NCBI RefSeq assembly: GCF_900141905.1
Contig: NZ_FQZF01000002.1
Span: forward strand, 124,001 to 188,000
Direction of reading: 5' to 3'
From: Muricoccus roseus
GTDB lineage: Bacteria > Pseudomonadota > Alphaproteobacteria > Acetobacterales > Acetobacteraceae
DNA: 64,000 bases
The position numbers and the translations under genes were made by a program. A model generated the notes under the pieces. That model did not search any database, had not been told where the DNA came from, and worked only from the letters and a program-made list of their open reading frames with translations. Shown one piece after another: positions 18,002-26,881 of this stretch (position 1 is its first letter; the number at the start of each line of letters is the position of its first letter).

Positions 18002-18838
18002 GTGCCGCTGAAGATCCGCGCGGCCTTCCTGCTGCTGCTGCCCTCGCTGGCGCTTCTGCTGGCCCTCTTCCTCGTGCCGATCGGCTGGTTCCTCTGGTCC
18101 TCCATCGCGGAGCTCGGCTCCTGGGCGGAGATCATGGAGGAGGCGGAGGCGGTGCTCCTCTCCGGCGCGGTGGGCGGGGCGCTGCTAAACACGGGGTGGG
18201 TCGGGCTGGTGGTGACGGTGCTGACCCTGGTGATCGGCTATCCCGTCTCCTACGCGCTCTCCCGTGCGCGGGGGGCGGCCTTCACGGCCATCCTCCTCTG
18301 CATCGTGCTCCCCTATTTCACCAGCACGATCGTGCGCACCTATGCCTGGATGGTGCTGCTGGGGCGCAACGGGCTGATCAACCAGATCCTGCTTGGGCTC
18401 GGGCTGGTGAGCGAGCCGGTGAACCTTCTCTACAACCGCACCGGCGTCATCATCGGGATGACCTATGTGCTGCTGCCCTACATGGTCCTCACCCTCTATG
18501 CCGCGATGAAGGCGGTGGATCCGCGGCTGATGCAGGCGGCGGAGGGGATGGGGGCCTCGCCGGCCACCGTGTTCCGGCGCGTCTTCATGCCGCTGACCCT
18601 GCATGGCGTGGTCGCCGGGGTGCTGATCACCTTCATCCTCGCGATCGGCTTCTTCATCACCCCCGCGCTCATGGGCGGCCCTGGGGACATCATGGTGGCC
18701 ATGCTGATCGAGCGGGAGGTGGAGCTGACGCAGAACTGGCCCGCTGCGGCGATGATGACGGTGGTGCTGCTGGCCGTCACCCTCTCCCTCTACGCCGTCT
18801 ACAGCCGCTTCGCGGAACCCGGGGAGGCGGTGCGATGA
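18002..18838 (+). CDS. ABC importer permease (PotB-like)
   Basis: A 278-residue inner-membrane protein with about six membrane helices. The EAA-loop region reads EGMGASPATVFRRVFMPLTLHGVVAG, where the ATPase docks. It starts with GTG, four bases after the ATPase gene. It pairs with the following gene to make the channel. Confidence 0.9.
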   Translation: MPLKIRAAFLLLLPSLALLLALFLVPIGWFLWSSIAELGSWAEIMEEAEAVLLSGAVGGALLNTGWVGLVVTVLTLVIGYPVSYALSRARGAAFTAILLCIVLPYFTSTIVRTYAWMVLLGRNGLINQILLGLGLVSEPVNLLYNRTGVIIGMTYVLLPYMVLTLYAAMKAVDPRLMQAAEGMGASPATVFRRVFMPLTLHGVVAGVLITFILAIGFFITPALMGGPGDIMVAMLIEREVELTQNWPAAAMMTVVLLAVTLSLYAVYSRFAEPGEAVR

Positions 18839-19641
18839 TGGGCCCCGTGCTGCGCGCCACGCTGCTGCGGGCGCTGGTGGTGCTGCTCTGCTTCGGGCTG
18901 CTGGCGCCCATTGTGATCGTCGCCATCGCCTCCTTCTCCGGCGACGGCTATCTGAAGTTCCCGCCGGAGAGTTTCTCCACCCGCTGGTACGAACGCTTCC
19001 TTGGCGACCCGCGCTGGCGCCAGGCGATTGCCAATTCGCTGATGATCGGCGTGCTGGCCTCGTTTCTTTCGACCATGCTGGGCTTCCTGGCGGCCTATGC
19101 AATGGTCCGGGGCCAGTTCCCGTTCAAGCGGGTGATCGCGGCCCTGCTGCTGACCCCGGTGATCGTGCCGCATGTCATCACCGCGGTGGCCATCTACTTC
19201 CTCTCGGCCCGGCTGGGCCTGGTGGGCGCGCGGCCCTGGATCGCGGTGGCGCATTCGGTGGTGGCGCTGCCCGTGGTGCTGGTGATCCTTCAATCCGCGC
19301 TGCGGACGGTGGATCCCGCGCTGGAACGGGCGGCCATGGTCTTCGGCTGCACGCGCTGGGGCGTGTTCCGCCGGGTGGTGCTGCCCCTTGCCTTGCCCGG
19401 CGTGGTCTCGGCGGCGCTCTTTTCTTTTCTCACCTCCTTCGATGAGTTGGTGATCTCCATCTTCCTCGCCGGGTTCCGCTCGGAGACCCTGCCGGTGCGG
19501 ATCTGGAACAGCCTGCTCCTGGAGGTGGAGCCCACCATCGCCGCCGTCTCCACGCTTCTGATCGCGGTGACGACCCTGGCGCTGGCCATCGACGCGCTGC
19601 TGCGGCGCCTGCGCGGCGGGGGTGGCCTGCCGGCGCGGTGA
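18835..19641 (+). CDS. ABC importer permease (PotC-like)
   Basis: A 268-residue permease with about six helices. Its EAA loop is MVFGCTRWGVFRRVVLPLALPGVVSA. The first of two consecutive ATG codons (18835) gives an ATGA overlap with the stop of the PotB-like gene; the second ATG is three bases on. It is the last gene of the operon. Its stop is five bases from the convergent stop of the next cluster. Confidence 0.9.
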   Translation: MMGPVLRATLLRALVVLLCFGLLAPIVIVAIASFSGDGYLKFPPESFSTRWYERFLGDPRWRQAIANSLMIGVLASFLSTMLGFLAAYAMVRGQFPFKRVIAALLLTPVIVPHVITAVAIYFLSARLGLVGARPWIAVAHSVVALPVVLVILQSALRTVDPALERAAMVFGCTRWGVFRRVVLPLALPGVVSAALFSFLTSFDELVISIFLAGFRSETLPVRIWNSLLLEVEPTIAAVSTLLIAVTTLALAIDALLRRLRGGGGLPAR

Positions 19642-19646
19642 AGGGG

Positions 19647-21392
19647 TCAGGCGCGGATCAGCGCCGTCTCCAGGCGCTCGGCGTAGCGGTCCGCGGCGGC
19701 CCTGGCTCTCCCGGCCTCTATCGGGTTCCAGCCGAAGGCATCCGCCGCCATGCGGTGGTAGCCCAGCTGGAAGGCGAGGTAGCAGGGGAGCAGGAAGGCC
19801 AGCAGCGTCGCCTCCCGGCCCAGGGCGGCGAGGAGGCCGTGGCCCTCCTCCTCCGTCAGTCCGAGTTCGACCACCGCACCGGCAACGTCCCAGGTGATGT
19901 CCTGGCAGCCGACGAGGTCATGGGCCGCGGCATGGTCCACGGCATCCGCTTTCAGCAGCCTGCCGCCGGGCAGGGCCAGCCATTCCCAGCGATGCATCCG
20001 GTTGTCGGTCCAGCAGCGTCGCATGCCGGCTTCCAACTGCGGCAGCTTCGGCTCCCAAAACTCCAGCCGTGCCGCCGCCGTTTCCCCCAGGGCCTCGGCC
20101 GTATTCGTGCGCGCCATGGCCCAGAGGCTTTGGGCCGAGGCGCCGGTACCTGCGGTGGCAGGCATCTCGCGCGCGCGCAGGGCGAGGTAGCGCCGGATGT
20201 GGGCGAGGAGGGCGGCCCGGTCGGCTTTGGCCGGGTCCAGCGGCTTCGCCTGCTCCATCCAGCGCTCCGCGAGGAATCCGTGCAGCAGGCCCGCCACCTC
20301 CGGCGTGAAGCCGGCTGCATGGAGTTGCCGCGCCCGCGCCGTCGCCGCCTCGCCCGTGGCGCCGAGGCCTACGAATTTCAGCAGCCAGGTGCCGCTCCGG
20401 CTGTGGAACAGGAACTTCCGGCGCTCGAGGAAGGGGTGGATCGGCGGCCACTCGGCCGCGTCGGGAAAGCGGCGCGCGCGCCAGGCACCAGCGGAGATTT
20501 CCTCCATCGGCTGCACGGCTGGGCCCAGCAGCGCGGCGGCCCAGCGTTCCAGGCGGTGCTCCGCTCGTGGCGTGTCCAGCACGAGCCGCTCGAAGCTGGC
20601 GGGATGGCGCGCGACCTGGGCCCAGCGCGCCCGGTCTCGCGGGGGCGCCTGCGGCCCGGGCTCGCCGCCATGGCCGGGAAGAAGGTGGATCCGCTCCAGC
20701 GGCACGCCGCCTTCCTGCAGGAAGGCCATGGCGGCCCCGAAGCTGCTGCCGGAGAGGCCCGGCCCTTCATCCACCACCGCATATCGCGTGCAGGGCCCTG
20801 CGAGGATCGTGCTGGCCAGCGTGTCCTCGACCGCCACTTCGCGCTGGAAGGGGTGCCCCACCGGACGCAGCGTATGGGGCACCGGCGCCCCGCGCGCAGC
20901 GGCGACCATCGCGGCCAGGGTGGTCCCGATCGAGCGCAGGCCGATCACCCGCAGCGGGTCCTTCGCCGGAAGCGCGAGCGCCGCCTCGGCATAGGCTTCG
21001 GGATAGAGGGCGTAGAAGGCAAAACCCTCAGCGCGCTTGCTCTCGATCCGGGAGGGGAGGGCGGTTGCCTCCAGCGCGCGGATCCTCTCCTGCGGCAGCG
21101 GCAGGGGGGCGGCGAAGCCGGATTTCCAGGAGTCCCAGACCCCGCGAGCCAGGGTTGCCAGCAGCGCCATGGCGGCGTCAGCCCGGGGCGAGGCGGCGTC
21201 CCGGCCGCACTCGGCGAAATCGGCATCGGCCAGGCCCTGGGCAAGCTCCCCCGCCTCGATCAGGGCGCCGACCAGGGCCGCATGGCGTGCCAAGCCGGGG
21301 GGCAGGCCCTGGAGCTGGCGGAGTGCTTCCGCCAGGGCGGCCAGCTTGGCGGCCGGCGCCTCGCGTCGGGGCTGGTCGCCATAGACGATCAC
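19647..21392 (-). CDS. Phosphoribosyltransferase-like / kinase-like fusion protein, function unknown
   Basis: A 581-residue protein I cannot assign to a named family. Residues about 145-245 look like a PRTase fold: IGLRSIGTTLAAMVAAA (150-166) resembles the pyrophosphate loop, and YAVVDEGPGLSGSSF (204-218) resembles the PRPP-binding motif. Residues about 345-570 look like an aminoglycoside-phosphotransferase kinase fold, with an N-lobe-like start (SGTWLLKFVGLGATGEAA) and a catalytic-loop-like HDLVGCQDITWD. An N-terminal helical region precedes them. It is the distal gene of the left arm of the glycan cluster. The domain readings are from motif shape only. Confidence 0.6.
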   Translation of the reverse strand: MIVYGDQPRREAPAAKLAALAEALRQLQGLPPGLARHAALVGALIEAGELAQGLADADFAECGRDAASPRADAAMALLATLARGVWDSWKSGFAAPLPLPQERIRALEATALPSRIESKRAEGFAFYALYPEAYAEAALALPAKDPLRVIGLRSIGTTLAAMVAAARGAPVPHTLRPVGHPFQREVAVEDTLASTILAGPCTRYAVVDEGPGLSGSSFGAAMAFLQEGGVPLERIHLLPGHGGEPGPQAPPRDRARWAQVARHPASFERLVLDTPRAEHRLERWAAALLGPAVQPMEEISAGAWRARRFPDAAEWPPIHPFLERRKFLFHSRSGTWLLKFVGLGATGEAATARARQLHAAGFTPEVAGLLHGFLAERWMEQAKPLDPAKADRAALLAHIRRYLALRAREMPATAGTGASAQSLWAMARTNTAEALGETAAARLEFWEPKLPQLEAGMRRCWTDNRMHRWEWLALPGGRLLKADAVDHAAAHDLVGCQDITWDVAGAVVELGLTEEEGHGLLAALGREATLLAFLLPCYLAFQLGYHRMAADAFGWNPIEAGRARAAADRYAERLETALIRA

Positions 21393-21467
21393 GGCGAAGC
21401 CTCGGCGGAACTGCCCCGCCCAGGAAAAAGCGCCTTCACGGGACGGCTTGCGCCAGGGTGGCCGGAA

Positions 21468-22607
21468 CTAGGACGCGACTTGCGCCTCGGCCGGCCGGGC
21501 CGCCCGGTTCCGCTCCATCGCCTCGCCCAGATGCCCTTCCAGCTCCGCCGCCCGATGAGCAGCGGTGTGCTCGCCCAGGACGCGCGCGCGAAGGGCGCGG
21601 CCCATGCCCCGGCGGCGCTCCTCCGGCATGTCGCGCAACGCGTGCAGCACGTCCTCCGCGCCATCGGCCAGCAGCATCTCCTCGCCCGGGTTCAGCAGCG
21701 TCTCGATCCCGTCCCACGGGTCGGAAAGGATGGGCACGCCGCAGGCCCCGGCCTCGAAGAGCCGGACGCTGGGGCTGTAGCCGGCGCGGATCATGTCCGC
21801 GCGGGTCACGTTCAGGGTGAAGCGGCTCTGCGCATAGAAGGCCGGGTGCTCGGCGGGTGGTACATGCTCGATCCGCTCGACATTCGCGGGCCAGTTGATC
21901 CCGGCCGGGTATTGCGGGCCGGCCACGGCGAAGCGTAGCGCCGGGGCGCGGCGCGCGGGCTCGATCAGCAGGCGCTCCAGCGTCGGCTGGCGGTCGGGGC
22001 TGTAGGTGCCGAGATAGCTCAGGTCCCAGCGTGAGGGCAGGTCGAGCGGGCGGTAGGCGCCGTCATCCACCGAGCAATAGAGCTGCCGGGCGGCCGGGGA
22101 GCCGAAGTGACGTTCCAGCCGTTCGAGGGTCGGGCCGCCGGTGAAGGAGAGATAGACATCGTAGCCCGGGATGAGCGCGGGGGAGAGGTATTCCTCGTCC
22201 CCGCGATCCAGCTTCGCCAGGGTCACGGGCGTATCTATGTCATAGAAAGCGGTGGTGCCGCGGGCGAGGTTCTGCACCATCCGCCCGACCGCGACGCCTT
22301 CTGGCACGTAGGAGCCGACGATCACCGCATCGGCCCCGGCGATGGCGCCACGCCAGCCCTCCAGCGCGGCCAGGTCCTGATAGAGTTCCAGGCGACAGAA
22401 ATCGGGCGAGGGCAGGTCGCGGTGCTGCGCGTACCAGGGCACGTCCCGTTCCAGGAACAGGATGTCGTGCCCGCGCGCTGCGAAGGCGCGCAGCAGGGCG
22501 CGGAAGGTGGTCGCATGGCCATTGCCCCAGGAGGAGGAGAGGCTGAGGCCGAGCACCACCACGCGCATCGGCGCCGCCCCGCCGCCCCGGCCCGGGAGGG
22601 CGTTCAT
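21468..22607 (-). CDS. CgeB-type GT-B glycosyltransferase
   Basis: A 379-residue cytoplasmic protein of the glycosyltransferase group 1-like CgeB/DUF3880 family. The N-terminal domain has VVVLGLSLSSSWGNGHATTFRALLRAFAARGHDI. The C-terminal nucleotide-sugar domain ends with YSPSVRLFEAGACGVPILSDPWDGIETLL, the E-x7-E-like donor site. It shares the SSSWGNGHA-type start with its neighbour (SSYWNGAATYYRGLL), so the two are paralogues. ATGA overlap with the next gene upstream indicates tight coupling. Acceptor and donor unknown. Confidence 0.8.
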   Translation of the reverse strand: MNALPGRGGGAAPMRVVVLGLSLSSSWGNGHATTFRALLRAFAARGHDILFLERDVPWYAQHRDLPSPDFCRLELYQDLAALEGWRGAIAGADAVIVGSYVPEGVAVGRMVQNLARGTTAFYDIDTPVTLAKLDRGDEEYLSPALIPGYDVYLSFTGGPTLERLERHFGSPAARQLYCSVDDGAYRPLDLPSRWDLSYLGTYSPDRQPTLERLLIEPARRAPALRFAVAGPQYPAGINWPANVERIEHVPPAEHPAFYAQSRFTLNVTRADMIRAGYSPSVRLFEAGACGVPILSDPWDGIETLLNPGEEMLLADGAEDVLHALRDMPEERRRGMGRALRARVLGEHTAAHRAAELEGHLGEAMERNRAARPAEAQVAS

Positions 22608-23701
22608 GCCGCGACGCTCCGCTCGCGCACGCGCTCGGCTTCCTGCTTCAGCAGTGCGTCCACCTCGGCGCCGCGGCGGCTGTAGGTGTGCCCGGCGAGG
22701 ATCCGGGCGCGGGCCGCCTCGCCGATCGCCCTCGCGCGTTCGGGGGTGAGGCTCCGGACATGCTCGGCCACGTCGGCGCCATCGCGCGCGACGAGCACCT
22801 CCTCGCCCTCCTTGAGGAAGAGGTCGAGACCGACCCAGGCATCGGTGATGAGGCAGGCGCCGGCGCCCGCCGCCTCGAACACGCGCGTGGCCGGGGAGTA
22901 GCCGACGGCGGCCATGCTGTCGCGCGCGACGTTCAGCACCGCGAGGGATGAGGTGTTGAAGGCGTTGTGGTCACGGGTGCCGACATGGCCGATCTGGCGG
23001 ATGTTGGCGGGCATCGGCTTGTCATGCCAGCCATTGCCGCCGAGGAGGAAGGGGCGGTCCGGCAGCCGCGCTGCGGCGTCGATGAAGAACTGCTCCACCC
23101 GCGCCTCGCGGTCCGGCAGGCGGTTGGCCAGGAAGTTCAGGTCGCCCGCGAAGCGCGGATCGGCCGGGACGGGATGGTGCGTCTCGGGATCGAGGGCGTT
23201 GTAGATCGGAATGCAGCGCCGGGCACCGAGACCCTCATAGGCATTGATGACCGGCGGGCCGCCGCCATAGGTCAGCACGAGGTCGAGGGAGGGGAGGGCG
23301 CGGCGCAGCGCGTGGTCCGGGGCCGGGGTGATCTCGGCCAGGGTGGCGGGCGCATCCACGTCCCAGAAGATCCGGATGGCTTCGGGCCGTGCGGCGCGCA
23401 TCACGCCCTCGATCAGCGCGTCATCGAACACGCCGACGCCGCTCGCCTTCACCACCACATCTGCCCGGGCAGCCTCGGCCACCACGGCGCGCATGGCGGC
23501 TTCCGTGGCCTCGTAGACCCGCACCTCCGCCCAGGGCGGGGGCTCGATGTCGCGGTGCTTCTGACGGTCGAAGGCATCCGGCTCGTAGAAGGTGACCTGA
23601 TGGCCGCGCGCGGCCAGGTCCCGCAGCAGGCCGCGGTAATAAGTGGCTGCCCCGTTCCAGTAGGAGGACAGGAGGCTCGACCCGTAGAAGGCGATCTTCA
23701 T
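22604..23701 (-). CDS. CgeB-type GT-B glycosyltransferase
   Basis: A 365-residue paralogue of the preceding enzyme. The start MKIAFYGSSLLSSYWNGAAT replaces an upstream shadow start and gives an ATGA overlap with the phosphatase gene. The donor-site region is YSPATRVFEAAGAGACLITDAWVGLDLFL, as in CgeB-like transferases. There is no membrane segment. It likely adds one residue of the cluster's oligosaccharide. Confidence 0.8.
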   Translation of the reverse strand: MKIAFYGSSLLSSYWNGAATYYRGLLRDLAARGHQVTFYEPDAFDRQKHRDIEPPPWAEVRVYEATEAAMRAVVAEAARADVVVKASGVGVFDDALIEGVMRAARPEAIRIFWDVDAPATLAEITPAPDHALRRALPSLDLVLTYGGGPPVINAYEGLGARRCIPIYNALDPETHHPVPADPRFAGDLNFLANRLPDREARVEQFFIDAAARLPDRPFLLGGNGWHDKPMPANIRQIGHVGTRDHNAFNTSSLAVLNVARDSMAAVGYSPATRVFEAAGAGACLITDAWVGLDLFLKEGEEVLVARDGADVAEHVRSLTPERARAIGEAARARILAGHTYSRRGAEVDALLKQEAERVRERSVAA

Positions 23702-24297
23702 GCCGCCACCGTCTCGTTCATGCTCAGTACCTTTCCACCGCCCTCCCACAAGGCCAGCGCGCTCACCGAGGCGGGCGCGATGTCAAAGCGGAAGAGGTCG
23801 TCGAGACTCAACCTGAGATAATGGGCCAGCACGGCCTTGATGATATCGGCATGGCTGACGATCGCGACGCGCCCTTCCGGGTGGTTCGCGTGCAGTTGCT
23901 CGACCGCAGCCACGGCCCGTTCCTGGGCTTCGGCCATACTTTCGCCGCCCGGCACGCGGGAGGTCGCCCGCGCCGTGTTCCAGCGCGCCCAACTGGCATC
24001 GCCTTCGAGGGATCCGAAGCTGCGCCCTGTCCAATCCCCGAAGTCGATCTCCGTCATGCCCTCGCAAGGGCGCGGAGCAAGGCCGAGCCGCTCGGCCATC
24101 GGGGCCGCCGTCTCGCGCGCTCTTTCCATCGGGCTGGCGTAGAGGGCGGAAATCGCCTCGCCTGCCATGCGCCCCGCCAGCGCGGCCGCCTGCCGATGGC
24201 CGGTCGCGCCGAGCGTCACGCCGGGCATCCGGCCGCAGAGGATGCTCCCGACACGATCATGCGCGGCATGCCGCAGCAGGAAGATGGTGCTGGGCAC
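23698..24297 (-). CDS. Histidine phosphatase superfamily protein
   Basis: A 199-residue phosphatase/mutase-type protein. The RH motif is FLLRHAAHD (R9, H10), followed by GVTLGATGHRQAAALAG and a second histidine in AIVSHADIIK. The family removes phosphate from small molecules (sugar phosphates, phosphoglycerate) through a phosphohistidine. Eight bases after the ino1 stop, it is well placed to dephosphorylate inositol 3-phosphate to free inositol, replacing the usual IMPase; this is an inference. Confidence 0.85.
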   Translation of the reverse strand: MPSTIFLLRHAAHDRVGSILCGRMPGVTLGATGHRQAAALAGRMAGEAISALYASPMERARETAAPMAERLGLAPRPCEGMTEIDFGDWTGRSFGSLEGDASWARWNTARATSRVPGGESMAEAQERAVAAVEQLHANHPEGRVAIVSHADIIKAVLAHYLRLSLDDLFRFDIAPASVSALALWEGGGKVLSMNETVAA

Positions 24298-24305
24298 GCG
24301 GGCAC

Positions 24306-25385
24306 CTAGCCCTCGCCCGCGACGAAGCTGAGCGTGCGCTCGCGCGCCTCGCCGTCATCGAACTGCTGCGGCGGCGACTTCATGAAGTAGCTGGACGGGC
24401 CAACAAGGGCGCCGCCGATCCCGCGATCGAGCCCGATCTTGGCGCAGCGCACGGCATCAATGACCACGCCCGCCGAGTTGGGCGAATCCCAGACCTCCAG
24501 CTTCAGCTCCACGTTCAGCGGCATGCCGCCGAAGCCCGTGCCCTCGAGCCGGATCTGCGCCCATTTGCGGTCGGTCAGCCAGGGCACGTGGTCGCTCGGG
24601 CCGACATGCACGGATTCGGCGGGGAGGGGGATGTCGAACTGGCTGGTCACCGCCTGCGTCTTGGAGATCTTCTTGGACTCCAGCCGTTCGCGTTCCAGCA
24701 TGTTCAGGAAGTCTGCATTCCCGCCGAAGTTGAGCTGATAGGTGCGGTCCAGCCGCACGCCGCGGTCCTTGAACAGATTGGCCAGGACCCGGTGCACGAT
24801 CGTGGCTCCGACCTGGCTCTTGATATCATCCCCGATGATGGGAACGCCGCGCGCTTCGAAGCGGCGCTGCCATTCGGGGTTGGAGGCGACGAAGACCGGG
24901 ATGCAGTTCACGAAGGCGCAGCCCGCCTTCAGCGCCTGCTCCGCATAGAACTCCGTCGCCTTCTGGGACCCCACGGGCAGGTAGGACACGACCACATCCG
25001 CCCGCGCCTCCTCCAGGATCGCCGCGACGTCGGCGACCGGCGCGTCGGATTCGGTGATCTCCGCGCTCATGTAGCGGCCGATGCCGTCCAGCGTCGCGCC
25101 CCGCTGCACGGTGACGCCGGTGGGCGGCACATCCGCGAAGATGTGCGTGTTGTTCGGCTCGGCGAGGATCGCCTCCGCGACGTCACGCCCGACCTTCCGC
25201 GCATTCACGTCGAAGGCGGCGGCGATCTCGATGTCGCGGATATGGTAGCCGCCCAGTTCCACGTTCATCAGCCCGGGGACTGGCTCGTTGGATGTGGCAT
25301 CCTTGTAATAATGAATGCCCTGGACGAAGGAGGAGGCGCAGTTGCCCACTCCGACCACGGCGACCCGCACGGCGCTGCGACTCAT
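24306..25385 (-). CDS. ino1: myo-Inositol-3-phosphate synthase (actinobacterial type)
   Basis: Converts glucose-6-phosphate to inositol 3-phosphate with NAD. The 359 residues match the short actinobacterial/archaeal Ino1 form closely in my memory of the mycobacterial enzyme: [69 protein letters not shown] and [18 protein letters not shown]. The ATG at 25385 is preferred over a TTG 45 bases upstream because family proteins start near it. It is the first gene of the left arm. Ino1 is uncommon in alphaproteobacteria, so it is a strong hint for an inositol-based product. Confidence 0.93.
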   Translation of the reverse strand: MSRSAVRVAVVGVGNCASSFVQGIHYYKDATSNEPVPGLMNVELGGYHIRDIEIAAAFDVNARKVGRDVAEAILAEPNNTHIFADVPPTGVTVQRGATLDGIGRYMSAEITESDAPVADVAAILEEARADVVVSYLPVGSQKATEFYAEQALKAGCAFVNCIPVFVASNPEWQRRFEARGVPIIGDDIKSQVGATIVHRVLANLFKDRGVRLDRTYQLNFGGNADFLNMLERERLESKKISKTQAVTSQFDIPLPAESVHVGPSDHVPWLTDRKWAQIRLEGTGFGGMPLNVELKLEVWDSPNSAGVVIDAVRCAKIGLDRGIGGALVGPSSYFMKSPPQQFDDGEARERTLSFVAGEG

Positions 25386-25765
25386 TTCCGCCAGCCCCGC
25401 ATGCTCTGCGAGGGGCGTAGACGCGGCCAATCGGCCAGGAGGCGAGGCGACCCGGGCATCAAGAGATCGAAATTCCTATTTCCCCGTGTGTCGGCCGTGC
25501 GTCAGCCGATGCATCAACTTAGCTTCGTGTTCCGGAGCCAATCAATCGCTGGCGGTTCACGGCTGGTTGTCGTGAGGCTGTCACAAGAAAATGTGATGGC
25601 ATTCCTGGCCTTCTTCTTACCCTCTCATGCCTTCTTCTCACCGAACGGAGCAGGTAAGGATTTGACCGCGCCGCCATGGAACGACGGTGGTGTGGAGTCG
25701 GTCGTGTCCCTGACCGCTCCGCACAATCTGCCGCGCATGCGGTTCATGGGCCGGAGGACGAGGTT
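25386..25765. other. 380-bp divergent intergenic region of the glycan cluster
   Basis: It separates the two arms of the glycan cluster and should hold both promoters. It is more AT-rich than its surroundings around 25465-25625. It contains the 16-bp palindrome at 25581-25596 and no frame I would call a gene. I see no RNA gene. Confidence 0.5.
25581..25596. promoter_or_regulatory. Palindrome TCACA-N6-TGTGA, candidate operator
   Basis: Perfect 5-bp arms flank a six-base spacer in the divergent region. It is the mirror of the CRP half-site order (TGTGA-N6-TCACA), so not a normal CRP site. It could bind a regulator that controls both arms, but no regulator gene is in the cluster. Confidence 0.35.
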
Positions 25766-26881
25766 TTGGCGGAATCGATCCTGATCACCGGTGGCGCCGG
25801 ATTCATCGGTCGCTACGTATCGCGCGCGTTGCTCGACCGCGGCGATCATGTTCGGGTGCTCGACAGCTTCATCGAGCAGGTGCACGCCGATCGCGGCGCG
25901 GACGGCCTGGACTCCGAGGTGGAGGTGGTGCGCGGCGACGTGCGGGACGCCGACGCGGTGGCACGCGCGCTCAAGGGGATCGACAAGGTTGTTCACCTGG
26001 CGGCCGAAGTCGGCGTCGGTCAGAGCATGTATGCGATCGACCGCTACGTCTCGGTGAATGATCACGGCACGGCCGTTCTTTTCCAGCAGTTGATCGACCA
26101 GCCGGTGAAGCGCGTCGTCGTCGCTTCCTCCATGAGCGTCTATGGCGAGGGGCTGTACAAGGACGCCGACGGAAATCTGGTCGAGGACGCCGTGCGGCGC
26201 CCGCGCAGTGGCCCTGATGCGCCCTGGGACCCGCTGGACGCCAAGGGGCGGCCCATGGTTCCCGTGCCGACGCCGGAGTGGAAGCGGCCGAACCTGGCCT
26301 CCGTCTATGCGATCAGCAAGTTCGTGCAGGAGCGTCTCACCCTCACCGTCGCGCCCACCTATGGCATGGAGGGCGTCGCGCTCCGGCTCTGGAACGTCTA
26401 TGGCGCGGGGCAGGCCCTCTCGAACCCCTATACCGGCGTGCTCGCGATCTTTGCGGCCCGGCTCCAGAACGGCCAGCCGCCGATGATCTTCGAGGACGGG
26501 CTGCAGCGCCGCGACTTCGTGCATGTGGAGGATGTGGCGAATGCCTTCCTCCTGGCGCTGGACCGACCGCAGGCGGCCGGTGGCGTCTACAACATCGGCA
26601 GCGGCGTGGACCGCACGGTGCAGGAGGTGGCGGCCGACCTGGCCGATGCCATGGGCCGCACGGGCCTCGCCCCCGAGATCGCCGGGAAGACCCGGGCGGG
26701 CGACATCCGCCACAACATTCCCGATATCAGCAAGGCGCGGGACGAGTTGGGCTATCGCACCCGGCATCTCGACTTCACGGCTGACCTGGCCGAGCTGGCC
26801 GAATGGGTGGCGCGGCAGCAGGCCCGCGACCGGGTGAGCCAGGCTCGGAACGAGCTGGAGCTCCGGGGGCTGGTGGCGTGA
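25766..26881 (+). CDS. NAD-dependent sugar-nucleotide epimerase/dehydratase (extended SDR)
   Basis: A 371-residue extended SDR. It has ITGGAGFIGRYVSRALL, the SSMSVYGEG region and catalytic YAISK (Y in SVYAISKFVQE). The TTG start is preferred because GGAGGACGAGG lies just upstream and the Rossmann strand begins three residues later. Family members act on UDP-, CDP- or dTDP-sugars. The long insertion (PRSGPDAPWDPLDAKGRPMVPVP) is unusual. First gene of the right arm, it overlaps the next by GTGA. Confidence 0.8.
   Translation: MAESILITGGAGFIGRYVSRALLDRGDHVRVLDSFIEQVHADRGADGLDSEVEVVRGDVRDADAVARALKGIDKVVHLAAEVGVGQSMYAIDRYVSVNDHGTAVLFQQLIDQPVKRVVVASSMSVYGEGLYKDADGNLVEDAVRRPRSGPDAPWDPLDAKGRPMVPVPTPEWKRPNLASVYAISKFVQERLTLTVAPTYGMEGVALRLWNVYGAGQALSNPYTGVLAIFAARLQNGQPPMIFEDGLQRRDFVHVEDVANAFLLALDRPQAAGGVYNIGSGVDRTVQEVAADLADAMGRTGLAPEIAGKTRAGDIRHNIPDISKARDELGYRTRHLDFTADLAELAEWVARQQARDRVSQARNELELRGLVA

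Noticed and set aside
19638-21938. A 766-residue open frame antisense to the PRTase/kinase-like gene.
   Set aside because: The opposite strand has family-like motifs (VVDEGPGLSGSSF) and better codon pattern; this one has none.
25581-25596. CRP site.
   Set aside because: Half-site order is reversed relative to the CRP consensus.
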